NCBI GenBank assembly: GCA_904066235.2
Contig: CAJFCV020000004.1
Location: forward strand, 10,106,001 to 10,170,000
Reading direction: 5' to 3'
Length of the DNA stretch: 64,000 nt
Source: Bursaphelenchus xylophilus
Taxonomy: Eukaryota; Nematoda; Chromadorea; Rhabditida; Aphelenchoididae
The stretch's first letter is position 1, and each line of letters begins with the position of its first letter. The position numbers were made by a program, and so were the translations under genes. A model generated the notes under the pieces. It was not told the origin of the DNA. It saw only the letters and a program-made list of their open reading frames with translations, and searched no databases. Of the stretch, positions 1-11,500 are shown one piece after another.

Positions 1-1036
1 AGTTGCCAGCAATCATAGAACAACATACAACGGGTTTCAGCCATTAGTACAATCTCCTTTGCTTTCTATAGGTCGGGCACTTGGGGGTGGACCATGTACA
101 ATATAATGTCAGCCTGGGGGCTTCCTAGGCCGAAATTATCTTATATTCCGGTTTTTTATGGAAGATTATTGCATATATTTAACACACTTGCACCGGATTA
201 CAAATTGGAGGGGCTACGGGTCAAAAATTCGTCAGATAATATTATTTTTGGTCATTTAAACTCTGTGTTTCGCCCAAAAATCGATAATTTTTTTGCCGAC
301 AGGGGGCATAGGTTCATTTAATCCTCCTTTACGGCCAAACTAACGACATTCTACAAATTATTTCATTACCTGTCTCGACGCCCTGAAATTTCCGGGTGAG
401 ATTCTGACGGTCCAATTAATTCTTGTGCCACACTAGGGTGGTGAGTATATTAATCATTTTATTGCGCGTCTTCTACGTTTTTAAACGTTAAAACTAATAT
501 TTTTAATGCTTGTAAAAATCTCTAATTTGCTAATAAAATGTCTTGGAAGTTGCAGGCTTGAAGAAATAAGAATTTTTCTGGGTGTTGCAAACCCGACGTG
601 AAAATTCATGTAAATCCAAATATTTCCCTCTGCATACCTCTTCCATGAGTGCTGGTACTGACATGTGAAAGGCACTGAATATTTGTCTTTTAGTGTAGTT
701 TGTTTTCAAATATAGAAGGTTTCTCCAGCGACCTTCATGCGCGACATTTTTTGATTTTTGATACTCTGACCAACAGTATGAAAGGCCATGATTAACATAT
801 TCGAGGTAACAAGGCGCAAGTGTAACCCATTAGTAGTAATTTTTTGACTTGACCTAGCGTAGTAAGATGTAACCGCCCATAAAAAACCGGAATATAAGAT
901 AATTTCGGCCTAGGAAGCCCCCAGGCTGACATTATATTGTACATGGTCCACCCCCAAGTGCCCGACCTATAGAAAGCGAAGGAGATTGTACTAATGGCTG
1001 AAACCCGTTGTATGTTGTTCTATGATTGCTGGCAAC
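1..1036. mobile_element. Foldback element, about 155-bp inverted arms
   Basis: Bases 1-160 and 881-1036 are near-perfect reverse complements, with about 720 bp of unrelated AT-rich sequence between them. No transposase reading frame is visible in the loop, so this looks like a non-autonomous foldback or the remains of a DNA transposon. The left arm touches the window edge, so its true end and any target duplication cannot be seen. Confidence 0.6.
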
Positions 1037-1860
1037 TGATTACTCTCCATTCTAGTCTTTATATGCTGGTTTATTGAGATCTTATGCCTCAAAACGTAAA
1101 AATTGACAATTCGTTGTCCCCCAAAAAAATTTGTTTTGAAATTTTTACCACGCCTGTGGCCGATATGAAATAAAACAATTTCATAAGGTTGAAGCGTGCC
1201 TCCCAGCCTCTTAAACGCTCTTGGTCTCATCAAATTCTGTTGAGTCTGAGTGAAGTTACACACGAAATAAAAAAATTGACAATTCGCTGTCAACTACTGT
1301 ATATTTACTTGTCATTCATGATATATCATATGATATTTTGAAGCCAAAAAATGCGCTTCAAATTGCAAATTTCTTGCCAATTTTGAGGTTGATGTCTTTC
1401 ATGTTTCGTGTTAGACTGCCTTTACATTACAGCAGGATCTCCATATAACGAAACTTGTTTTTATCGATCAATTTTAGAGGTCGAGTCAATTCTCGGCCAA
1501 AGTCATCCTCAACACAATGAAAACCTTCTATAACGCACAAGAGTTTAGCTTCGTTGCGCAGAGATTTTACCTCATATTCTTTACACTTTTTTTCATTGTT
1601 TTCAAAAGTTTTGGCAAAATTTGGCCCATCCGTTTTTGAATAATTGATCATCTCACCACACCATGGGCGGGAATGCCATCGCTAATTGGAGCGGAGGATA
1701 AAAAGGCCTCGAATCGTAGGGCCTTCAAAGCCATTGGCCGTGAAATGGCGGCGGCGTTGTAGGCCACCAAAGACTACTTCTTCCCCCTACTATCGCCTCA
1801 TATTATACCGCTTCTGTCACCCTCAAATTCCCTGATTTTTGCGACCAATCAGCCTATGAA

Positions 1861-3214
1861 ATGGTCCGCCAATTAGCGGCCAATATTTTGCGGCAGGCGT
1901 CGCGCGACTCGCTGGAAAGCGAGACGCGCAAAGACATCGAAAACTACTACTACAATGTGGCACAATGCGCGTGTTTGTATCGAATCCCGGCGGTGAGTCG
2001 GGCAAAGGTCGGAGAGACGGGCCGAGGACGGAGGCCTCTGCATTTCGTTGAACCGGAGGTAAGGAATTGCAATTTAAAGCATTTATTTCACAAGGAAAGT
2101 ACTTCTATGGGGTATGGAGTTACAGGTCGAGACATGGATCAAAAAATCGCAAAACTTTTCTGATTCAGAATGTGTAAAAATTAGCTGGCCAACTTTGGTT
2201 TGTAAGGGCGAAAAAACCCTCAGAACTTTTCTCGCAACACCACGCAAATGCCTCGTTTTTACATTGAAACAACTATTCAATTTAGGTGTAGTATTAATCA
2301 AATTTGATATCTTAAGGCTTCTCAAGATGCCAGGGTTAACTCTAGCTCCAAACAAAGCTTTTGAATTGGTAAAAACTTTGTCAAAAAGACAGACTTTGAA
2401 TGGTGTTGCGAGCAAACTTGTGAAGGTTTTCTCGCCCTTACAAACCAAAATTGGGTAGATAATTTTTACATATTCTGAATCAGAAAGGTTTTGCGATTGT
2501 TTTGATACATGTCTCGACCTGTAACTCCATACCCTATAGAAGTACTTTCCATCTAAAAAATGAAATTTCGGGTGAGAAGTGGTCACTGTGAGATCGGGAC
2601 CGTCTTGAAAAACCGCCCTTTGGCCATAACATTACCAGCTTTTAGTGGAAACAATTGATTTTTTGTGGTCTGAAAACCTTGGTCTTCCTGCAAAGCACCG
2701 GGTTATTCATCGATCTGGGTTGCCGAGAGAGTACGCTAAACGAGGAGAGCGGGCGGAGAAAAAACACTTTTTTGCCGTATCTTTGCCAGTTTCGTGCGGA
2801 AAAAAATAATTTTTTTGTGGAACCATCACTCTCTACAGTAGAAAAAGGAACGAAAATTTTCATGCCAAAATTTCGAAAAAAGTGCCACATTTTTGCCAAC
2901 TTTCGATATAAAAAACTCAGTCGTTTCTGCAAAGCGCGAGCACGGAATCTGGTAATGTTTCGGAAAAAATTAATCTAAGTTTGTCCTGAGCTTTCATGAA
3001 AATTTGAACGTCGCACTTGGAACACTTAGTCTTCCTAAAAATCTCGCTTTTCCAGGCCGTCCCCCCGAAGCAAACGCATCAATTACTGGTCCGAAAGAAG
3101 TCGGCGAAGATCCGCTCAGTCCGGAACGCCGCCTTCAACGCCGCCACTGTGATATGCGGGATCGTATGCCCGATCATGGACAGGGCTTTCAATCGGTTCT
3201 CGCCGTCCAATTAG
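1861..3214 (+). CDS. Candidate two-exon gene, function unknown
   Basis: Exon 1861-2058 reads MVRQLAANILRQASRDSLE onward and ends at a good donor (GAG|GTAAGG). A second exon, 3057-3214, follows TTTTCCAG and reads AVPPKQTHQLLVRKKS to a stop; the phases join. The frame is also open upstream of the ATG (PDFCDQSAYE) back to a stop at 1741, so the true start may lie in an earlier exon. The 998-bp intron contains copies of the R4 and R3 repeats. I do not recognise the protein. The coding-like base composition is the main support; it could be a decayed gene. Confidence 0.3.
2090..2550. mobile_element. R4 palindromic MITE, copy 1
   Basis: This is a foldback of about 460 bp. It starts ACAAGGAAAGTACTTCTATG and ends with the reverse complement of that word; the two halves pair over almost their full length. 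Three relatives lie in introns of the polymerase delta gene. It carries no coding capacity. Confidence 0.75.
2640..3025. mobile_element. R3 repeat, copy 1
   Basis: This is a member of a dispersed family recognised by phrases such as CTGCAAAGCGCGAG, GCCGAGAGAGTACG and GAGCGTCGCACTT. It lies in the intron of the weak candidate gene. Other copies are near 6.2, 7.1, 28.2, 29.5, 30.7 and 60.1 kb. Confidence 0.6.
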
Positions 3215-3256
3215 AACCTGCCAAATATCATCGGAATAGCTCAATTAGAATATGTA

Positions 3257-3494
3257 CAGTGGGGGACTTGATCCAGTGGGAAAAAACGTACGATTTTGCA
3301 ACCGGGAAGTATCAAAAATGTGGCAAAATGCTTCCCTCTCCAAGTGAAAAAACTTCGTTTTGAAGGGCGCGTCCTTTTTCCTCACAAAAAGAGCGGAGTT
3401 TTTTCACTTTGAGAGGGAGGTATTTTGCCACATTTCTTGATACTTTCTGGATGCAAAATGGTACGTTTTTGCCACTGTATCAGGTCCCCCACTG
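3257..3494. mobile_element. R1 Tc1-like MITE, complete copy with TA duplication
   Basis: The element begins CAGTGGGGGACTTGATCC and ends with the reverse complement, flanked on both sides by TA (3255-3256 and 3495-3496). The two arms of about 100 bp pair around a short centre. TA target duplication and CAGT ends are typical of Tc1/mariner elements, so I infer mobilisation by a Tc1-type transposase supplied elsewhere. Confidence 0.8.
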
Positions 3495-3745
3495 TAAGTC
3501 GTTGCCTATCGAATCATGTACACTTGTAAAATTGTTTTGAACATAGTAAAATTGGTAATGACTTCGTGACGGAGGGATGCAGTTTATTGCGTTCAGTATG
3601 TTTTGAATATCTTTTCCCAAAAAATGTGTCATGATGACACCAGTGGAAAATGCGCCAGTGGTATTAAAAAATCGCTGTATCTGACTGAAAGCACGAGGTT
3701 TTTAAGTTGAAATTTGGCAAAATGCGGCACTTTTTTTACGAATTT

Positions 3746-4268
3746 TGACATCAAAAGTTAGATGTCAAAACGGATAATACCTCAAGTTTAGACGGAACTG
3801 GGACGATTGGGGAAACTGAAAGGTATTATTTTTCTTCGATGCAAGTGTCGAAATTAGGACAATCGAAGGTGGTAATTTCGAAAATGACATTAATTTTTTT
3901 GATCCTTACTTTTTTAAGTAGTACTGTAAAGTAGTAATTTTTTGATTTTTTTCACAAATACTCGATTTGGGGGTTTCGAAGGTGCTGTTTTTAAATCAGA
4001 AAAAATGAATAAGATTTTCAAAATCAGCACCATCGAAACCCTCCAAATCGAGTATTTATGAAAAAAATCAAAAAAACTACTTTACAGTACTACTCAAGGA
4101 AAAAAGTAAAGATCAAAAAATGAATGTCATTTAAATCAGCACCCTCGATTATCCTAATTTCACACTTGCATCGGAGAAAAATAATACTTTTTGGTTTCTC
4201 CAATCGTCCCAGTTCCGTCTAAACTTGAGGTATCATCCGTTTTGACATGTAACTTTTGATGTCAAAAG
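3746..4268. mobile_element. R5 palindromic element with extended arms, copy 1
   Basis: The core is a foldback whose arms contain GATTGGGGAAACTGAAAGG and AGTAGTACTGTAAAGTAGTA and their complements. Here the palindrome runs further out through ATGTCAAAACGGATAATACC and its complement at 4239-4258, arms not shared with the other R5 copies. Its right end touches the decayed CAP exon. Confidence 0.65.
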
Positions 4269-4278
4269 CCTTTGTTAC

Positions 4279-4381
4279 TGGTCCATTTCACCACATTCAT
4301 GTTGCCGTTAGCGAGCGGAGCCCGATTTTCAGCGAGACAATGGACAGATCTGGCCATTTTATTCAGCCCATCGGGCCAAAA
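4279..4381 (+). pseudogene. Decayed copy of CAP exon 3
   Basis: This stretch aligns base by base with the third exon of the CAP gene (around 5950-6050): both contain GGTCC, ACACATTCA-like and CCGATTTTCA words, then TCTGGCCATTTTATTCAG and GGGCCAAAA. Substitutions are scattered, no exon context remains, and it stops at the R5 foldback on its left. I infer a partial tandem duplication of the CAP gene broken by transposon insertion. Confidence 0.7.
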
Positions 4382-4533
4382 TGAAGTGACGTGCCCGTCA
4401 AAACTTTGAACTAAAAGACAACTCTCTGATCAACAACTTTCCCGCACTTTTTGTTTGTTTTTCCCCCACCGAATTTGCATATGATCAATCCAGTTTCCAT
4501 ACAAAGCCATAACATTCCAATGACCCCGATTTC

Positions 4534-4544
4534 TATATATAAAT
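4534..4544 (+). promoter_or_regulatory. TATA-like box of the CAP gene
   Basis: TATATATAAAT lies 30 bp before the ATG at 4574. The spacing would place the transcript start within a few bases of the start codon, so any untranslated leader is very short or is replaced by trans-splicing. Confidence 0.4.
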
Positions 4545-4573
4545 ATCGCGAACCGGGTCCATGATTCACAACC

Positions 4574-7045
4574 ATGTTGTGGCTGTGGAAAAATCTCCTG
4601 ATTGTCTTGGGCTGGCCGAACGAGAAGTTCGTGTTCGAGGTGACGCCGGAGTTGAGTGCGGAGGTGAGCGCGGAAATCGGCGACTTTCACAATGAGCTGC
4701 GCAGACGAGTTGCCGAAGGAACGTACGAAAATTATGGCGCAAAGTGGCCAGGAGCGAAGAATATGTACAGGCTGGTGGGTTGAAACGATAAGTTCAAAGA
4801 TTTTTTATCCGCTAAGGGCATGTAATTTATGGCTAGTCCGTCCGCCAAGTCGCTGAAGCGATTTTCGCGACAAGCACTGTGCGAAAACAAAGGTTCACTT
4901 TGCACCGTGCAATAGGCTTTTTTGGGATGTCGCTTGAACCCTGACTTGCGTTTGCACTGTGCAAAAAAAGTCAGAGTGCGAGCGACAGCCCAAAAAGCGA
5001 TTCGCACGGTGCGAAAAGCAAGAAAATGCACAGTGCAAAAAAAAACTTTTGTTTCCGCACAGTGCATGTCGCAAAAATCACTCCAACGACTTGCATGCAC
5101 TGTGCGAAAACAACACTTCACTTGGCGTTTGCACTGTGCAAAAAAGTCAGAGTGCGAGCGACAGCCCAAAACGCGATTCGCACGGTGCGAAAAGCAAGAA
5201 ACTGCACAGTGCAAAAAAACTTTTGTTTCCGCACAGTGCATGTCGCAAAAATCACTCCAGCGACTTGCATGCACTGTGCGAAAAGAAAACTTCACTTGGC
5301 GTTTGCACTGTGCAGAAAAAGTCAGAGGGGAGCGACAGCTCAAAAAGCGATTCGCACGGTGCGAAAAGCAAGAAAATGCACAGTGCAAAGAAAAGTTTTG
5401 TTTCCGCACAGTGCATGTCGCAAAAATCACTCCTGCGACTTGCATGCACTGTGCGAAAACGACACTTCACTTTGCACTGTGCAATTCCTTGCCTTTTGCA
5501 CAGTGCAAGTGGCTTTTTTGGGCTGTCGCTCGCATCCTGACTTTTCTTGCACAGTGCATGTCGCAAAAATCACTGCAGCGACTTTGCGGACGGACAAGTG
5601 TTTTTTGGTGCAAAATCGTTAGTTATATGACCAAAAAGTGTTTTTCTCCCTGACCGCACTCCATCTTTCGCACACTCTCTCGGCTGCAAAAATCGTTGTG
5701 TACCTTCGCTGAAACTGTGTAATCCAAAACTTTCTGAAAAGGCTTTTTCCAGGCCTACAGCTCTCATCTTGCGTCTGCAGCGCAATACCAGGCCAACAAC
5801 TGTGTGTTCGAGCATCAGGCATGGAGATATGGTCAAAATGTTTGCGTAGTGAACAGCAACTCCAGTGGTAACTTGCTCATTAAATAAAAGAAACACGGCT
5901 GATCCCTCAAGTTTAGACAATGTGATAAGGCAGTGTCTTCGCGATTGGTCCAATTCCAACACATTCAACTGGTCGTTAGCCGACGAAGCGCCGATTTTCA
6001 ACGAGACCATGGGCAGTTCTGGCCATTTTATTCAGATGATTTGGGCCAAAACCACTCATGTTGGTTGTGGGATTAAGAATTGTTCTAAAAACAACAGAAC
6101 CACGACTCTTTTTGTCTGCAATTACTATCCACCGTAGGTGGACAAAATTGTGATATTTTGATATGTGCGACGCTCAGATTTAGGTTGAATATTGCATACA
6201 TTTTAGGCATATACCACTTATCAATTTCTGAAAATTTTAGCTCGCGCTTTGAAGGAGCAGCCGAGATATTCAACGATATTTGCAGCTGAGAGAGTATGTG
6301 AATGCAGAGAGCGGTCAGAGAGAAAACCACTTTTTGGCGATTTCTTTGGCTGTCTCTTGTGGAAAAAATTGATTTTTTGTGGAGACATTACTACAGTAGA
6401 ACCAAGGTCGAAATTTTTCACGCCAAAATTCAGAGTAAAGCGTGAAATTTTTGCTAAATTTCGACCAAAAAATCTCGATTGTTTCTGCAAAGCGCGTACT
6501 GGGAGTTTCGTATCCTCTTGGAAAAAATTAGATCTAAATTTGCGAGTTTTTCCACGAAAAATCTCAGCCTATTATGAACCGGGGAGAGTTATGTTTCCAC
6601 AAAAAATCAATCTCTTCCATGCGAAGTTGACAAAGAAATTACTAAAAAGTTTTTCTCTCTGATCGCTCTCCACATTCCCCGTACTCTCTCAGCCGCAAAG
6701 ATTGCTAAATATCTCGGTCGCCCCTGCAAATAGTGTGCTAAAATTTTCAGGAATTAATTTGTGACCTAAGCAAAATCTGTGCGCAAAATTTGAAGAAAAT
6801 CTGAGCGTCGCACTTTGAACACTTCCCTTGTAATTTTTTCATATTTTACCGTTACTATATTTTTCAGCGGTAATTGTATTGGACAGCCCATCTTCAAGAG
6901 CGGCCGAAAATGTCGGCAACGCGAAGATTGCGGCGATTTTGAGGAGTCAAACTGCGAAACGGACGGGCTTTGTTCGACCACATTTGACAGGCTGGCCGCC
7001 GACAAACTCCCATTATTTATCGAATCGGATTTCGATGAGTTGTAG
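4574..7045 (+). CDS. Secreted CAP/SCP-TAPS domain protein, 236 aa, four exons
   Basis: Exons are 4574-4774, 5753-5867, 5917-6133 and 6868-7045; phases close and introns (978, 49, 734 bp) are GT-AG. The hydrophobic start MLWLWKNLLIVLGW looks like a signal peptide. Exon 1 shows FHNELRRRVAEG and AKNMYRL; exon 3 shows GHFIQMIWAKTTHVGCG and VCNYYPP; the splice to exon 4 completes the family signature as PPGNCIGQPI. The tail is Cys-rich and ends SDFDEL. Known of the family: CAP proteins are disulphide-rich extracellular proteins that bind lipids or host factors; in nematodes they include venom-allergen-like and ASP proteins. The role here is inferred only as secreted. Intron 1 is filled by a GCAC-N-GTGC array and intron 3 by R3 sequence. 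The start is the first ATG below a TATA-like box. Confidence 0.88.
4873..5575. repeat. GCAC-N-GTGC tandem array in CAP intron 1
   Basis: Three units of about 175-183 bp (near 4949, 5130 and 5303) and partial ends hold about 20 copies of the near-palindrome GCAC-N-GTGC. The centre base varies (A, T, C or G), and the outer bases are often T...A or C...G, making 11-bp palindromes. Long open frames through the array on both strands are repeat artefacts. Confidence 0.85.
6160..6835. mobile_element. R3 repeat in CAP intron 3
   Basis: This R3 copy has the usual ends (GACGCTCAGATTT on the left, GAGCGTCGCACTT on the right). Its right part, from about 6405, is repeated in inverse orientation at 7143-7570, on the other side of the last CAP exon. 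Confidence 0.65.
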
Positions 7046-7142
7046 ACTTACGAAATATAAATACGTTCTAAAATTGGCAAGGACGTTTCTTGACTTGTTA
7101 TCGTACAGAAATTCAAAAATCATCGAAATTTTTAACAGGAAA

Positions 7143-7570
7143 AGTGTTCAAAGTGCGACGCTCAGATTTTCTTCAAATTTTGCACACAAATTGTGCTTAG
7201 GTCACAAATTAATTCCCGAAAATTTCAGCACACTATTTGCAGCGGCGACCGAGATATTCAGCAATCTTTAGAGCTGAGAGAGTACGGGGAATGTAGAGAG
7301 CTCAGAGAGGAAACATTTTTCGGTAACTTCTTTGTCAGCATCGCATGGAAGAGATTGATTTTTTATGGAAATATTACCCTCTCCGGTTCATAAAAGGCTG
7401 AGATTTTTCATGAGAAAACTCGTAAATTTAGATCTAATTTTTTCCAAGAGAATGCGACACTCCTAGTTCGCGCTTTGCAAAAACAATCGAGATTTTTAGG
7501 TCGAAATTTAGCAGAAATATGAAGACTTTGCTCTGAATTTTGGTGTGAAAAATTTCGACCTCCGATTCAC
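7143..7570. mobile_element. Inverted R3 copy downstream of the CAP gene
   Basis: Bases 7143-7570 are the reverse complement of about 6405-6832 with few mismatches, so the final CAP exon (6868-7045) lies in the loop of a hairpin with arms of about 425 bp. A smaller palindrome follows at 7559-7732 (arms contain CCGATTCACATAAGGATGA). Confidence 0.7.
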
Positions 7571-7732
7571 ATAAGGATGATATTTATTTTTTGAGAGAAA
7601 ACTGGCGAAAAATTGTGGAATTTTGACCAATTTTCGAACTAAAAATCTCGGGTAAAAATTACGCAATTTTTCAACAGTTTCCTCTCGAAAAATCTCATCC
7701 TTATGTGAATCGGAGGTCGAAATTTCACATTT

Positions 7733-8542
7733 CTTAGAAACAAATTTTTCGAATTTTTACCAAGTTTTGTCAAAATCTGTGGCACTTTCAGTTTTTTTTT
7801 GTTTTTGTTTATTCAACCTGAATAAAAACTGTTTCCCTTTACATTTTTGACCTCACTTTGCTCCCAAAACATTACTGGGCTAAACTTTACTTGCCCACAC
7901 ATCCACCAGCATCAGGACCAATTTTTTCGTGTCCTATTCTTCAATTTACAGCTCAAAAAACGACAGTAACCCAAAAATTTTTTTTATTTTTCAAAAATAA
8001 ATTTCAAGTCACGTCAAAAAAAATTAATCTTCGAGTTGAACCCAATTCCAAAAATGCCGAATTACACGAACACAACGTACTTTGACCCAGTTCTGGTTCA
8101 TTTTTTCATGAAATTGACCAGAAAATTATGAGAATTTTGGCTTTTTTGGAGGAAATAGGTCATTTTGAGTGTCATTTCCATCGTGAATTTCAAAATGACG
8201 CAATAATTAGAGCATCACAAGCTCGTGAGAACAAAAAATTTATAAAAATTTGGCAAATGTCATAAATTTTTTGGCATTTTTGGACAAAAAAATTTTTAAA
8301 AGTTCAAAAAATTTTACTTTTAAAAGATAAACATGCCATTACAACCATTTTTATTGCTAATTAACAAAAAAACCAAGTGATATTGACCCGTAAATTCGCA
8401 AAATAGACCAATATACCACAAAATTGAGCTAAAAAATTTCGAAAAAAATCGAAAAAAATAATCAATAAATACAAGTTCCGATATGCCTGGTGGAAATTAA
8501 ATACTATTTTCTGCGATTAGACCACAAAATAATGAGAAAAGT
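7733..8542. other. AT-rich intergenic stretch between CAP and PIG-S
   Basis: I see no gene here. The DNA is strongly AT-rich. TTTATT at 8349-8354 reads AATAAA on the minus strand about 190 bp past the PIG-S stop and could be its polyadenylation signal. Confidence 0.4.
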
Positions 8543-11500
8543 TCAATAAAACGGGAGCATTTTTCCTTCCAAATCTTTGCCTCGTTTGACCTTGTAAAAG
8601 AAGATCATGAATGAAATTGCGGCCACAATTCCACCAAAAACCATGTGATAAATCGGTAGGAACAGCGAGATATACATGGCGTAGCGATTTTCGAAGGGAA
8701 AATCGAGGTTGTCAATGAGGTCTTTGTGGGCGCCGGCTTTCTCCGCCAACAAACGGGCGCGGATCGCTTTTTGCAGGCCTAACAATGGGGAAATTATATT
8801 TTTTTTGGAAAGGTAACAAAGCATTATAAAGCTAAGTAGTCATAAAAAACAAAATTCCAAATGAAAAAGCAAAAAAAATTTAAAAAATTTCGTATAAACT
8901 ACCTTATTTTAGATGTTTTTGGCAAAAAATGGTCGGATTTCGGTCAAATCTGGAATTCAACTACCATTTTGCTTTCTAAAATTACTCTCAGGTCCACGAA
9001 CTACCACTAGAAATCAATAAAAACCAAGTTCGAAAGGCTTTTCGACATAAATTCACCTTATCTTAGTCATCAGGTCAAAAATCAAAAATTTTTTAGCTAA
9101 ACCTAAAATTTACCTCTCTAATTGTATTCAAAACAACTTTTCAGCAAACCTACCACCACTAGCACTCCTCAAACCCCCTTTTATAAAGCCTAACTGCCTC
9201 AAATTACATTAATTTATTCAAAATTTTCCCTTTTACCCCCATTTTTTATCTACTACAATATCGGCCCCTGATTGCTGTTGAAACCCTTCCCAATTCCTCC
9301 AATACTCACCTAGCTTCGCATACACTCTGGCTTCCAACAAAGTCTGGACCAATATTTCGTGAGCTTCGTAGAAATGCACCGCCACTTCCCTCGTAATCAC
9401 CATGAATTCCAATTTTTGGCGCAGCAAATGGATCGAGCGGAGTGCCGCGCGCGCCCTGAGGCAGTGCTCGAGGAATGCGGCTTTCTCGAACCGTCTCCAC
9501 TCGTATTCCACGGGCAATCTGGCCGGATTTTTAGCGACTTTTATCGGATATGATTTTAGGTCATCATGGGTAATTTCCAGGCTCTCTGGTAGTGTGGTGA
9601 TGCCAATTTGAGCCTGAATAATGTCCGCAATCGCCGAGAAGACTCGTCTAATTTCTTCGGTGGGCGATTTCTTGGTCGAAAAAGAGGTAACTCCTCCCCA
9701 CGAAGCCACAATATGACCGTTGAGGGAGATGGCCTAAAATAAGGTAAATTTTTGTCAACCAGATGTTCAATTCGTCTTTAATTTTTTCATAAAACATTGT
9801 CGAGGTATTAAAAAGAATTTCCAACAAAAATAATCTCAAACTAAATCTATTTTCATCAATCTTGCACACATTTTAGAAATTTTAGCCTAAAATAAGGTGA
9901 TTTTTTGATTTTTCATGCCTGAAATGGCTTTAAAACACATTTTAAAATAAAATAAACAACTGACACATATTCTACAACCCTAATCCAAGATTTTACTCCA
10001 CTTTTAAACCGAATTTTCTTACATTTTCCTCGATTTTCACCGAATTTTCGGTGCTGAAGATGGCAATTTTAATCAAAGGCTTGTCAATGCCGAGAGATCG
10101 CATCCACGGTGTTCCTTTGCTGACTTCCGTCGTCAGGGCTTCAATTTGTTCATTTCTGAGCTGCTTCTGACCAGTTTTTCGGTCAGTCTGTAATCAATGT
10201 TATATTACACATGGTCTGAGATGGTCAATAAAAAGGTCAAATAAAAAATTGAAAACGCTTTCAGAAGACTCCTTCTTCAATAAAACAGCTAATAAACCCC
10301 CAAAACACACTCTGGATTACTGTAATTTCACATTTTCCTCAAAATTCCAAAGGACCTCCAAAAAACATAAAAAAATCTCAAAAATCCCAAATTTTCCTCT
10401 CAAATCCCTCAAAAATCCTCTTCAATCGCCTTCTCGTACCTGAATATACCCTTCGACATCAAAATCCCACAAATGTTCCACTCCGATATCAGCATAAAAC
10501 CCGTATTTGCTTGCGAACTGGATGAATTTCTCGGTTTCGCGGCGGATTTTCTCTTCCGTCTCCGCATTTCGTGCCGCATTCTCGTGCAGGTAGATCAATT
10601 GGACGTGATAAAAGTTCGATATCGGCATTCGATCCCACACACTGAGAGTTTGCTGCAAATTCATCGCTTTTCACCTTAGCTGATCCAGTGGCAAAAAACG
10701 TACCATTTTGGATCCGGGAAGTATCAAAAATGTGGCAAAATACCTCCCTCTTCAAGTGAAAAAACTCCAATTTCAAAAGCCGCCCTTCAAAACGAAGTTT
10801 TTTCACTTGAAGAGGGAAGCATTTTGCCACATTTTTGATGCTTCCCGGATGCAAAATGGAAAGTTTTTTGCCACTGGATCAGGTCCGTCAGTGTATTTCA
10901 TGCCTAAAAACAGAAAAAAAAAATTGAAAAAACTTACAACATCAAGGGTGTTTTCATCGGTTTTCGTGATGATTTCGAGGCGTTCTAGACCCAGTATCTT
11001 CTTCATCAGTTCTTCCAAGGATTCCAAATTTTTTATATTCATAAAAATCAAGTTTTCCTTTTCGAATCGGACACTTTCCTCTGTTTTCGCCTCAAAAACA
11101 GCAATATTCAATGAATTTTGGTCCAAATTCTCGGAAAATTTTGTAAACTCCTCTATGTCTTCGTATTTCACTACAAATTTGGCCATTCTGAACTCATTTC
11201 TCAAGTTTTTCAGCGATTTTTCCGCTGAATTTCTCCATTTTTGGCTTGTGTATAAGGTAATATTGTAGGGCACCCAGATGTCGTTCAACGTGGGATCTAG
11301 TGGCTGGAGAGCGGCTCTGTAGGGGAATGTGGTCAAGTACCATAAAAGTGGGATCACTACGAGCAGGGCGGGCAAATAGTAGAGGTAGAGGTTGGACTGG
11401 AGGGCGCGGAGATAATCGACTGGAAGCTCGTTGAGTTCCTAAAAATGGGAAAAAATATTGGTGAAATAGGAAGGAACTGGGATGATTGGGGAAAGGTACA

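Noticed and set aside
4732..5653. Long open frames on both strands through the 4.9-5.6 kb region.
   Set aside because: They arise from the tandem array; several frames are open at once and the peptides are repeats of the same words with no family signature.
9306..9611. Frames on the plus strand within the PIG-S exons.
   Set aside because: They are antisense to exon 5, whose translation carries the WGGV block and joins in phase to its neighbours.
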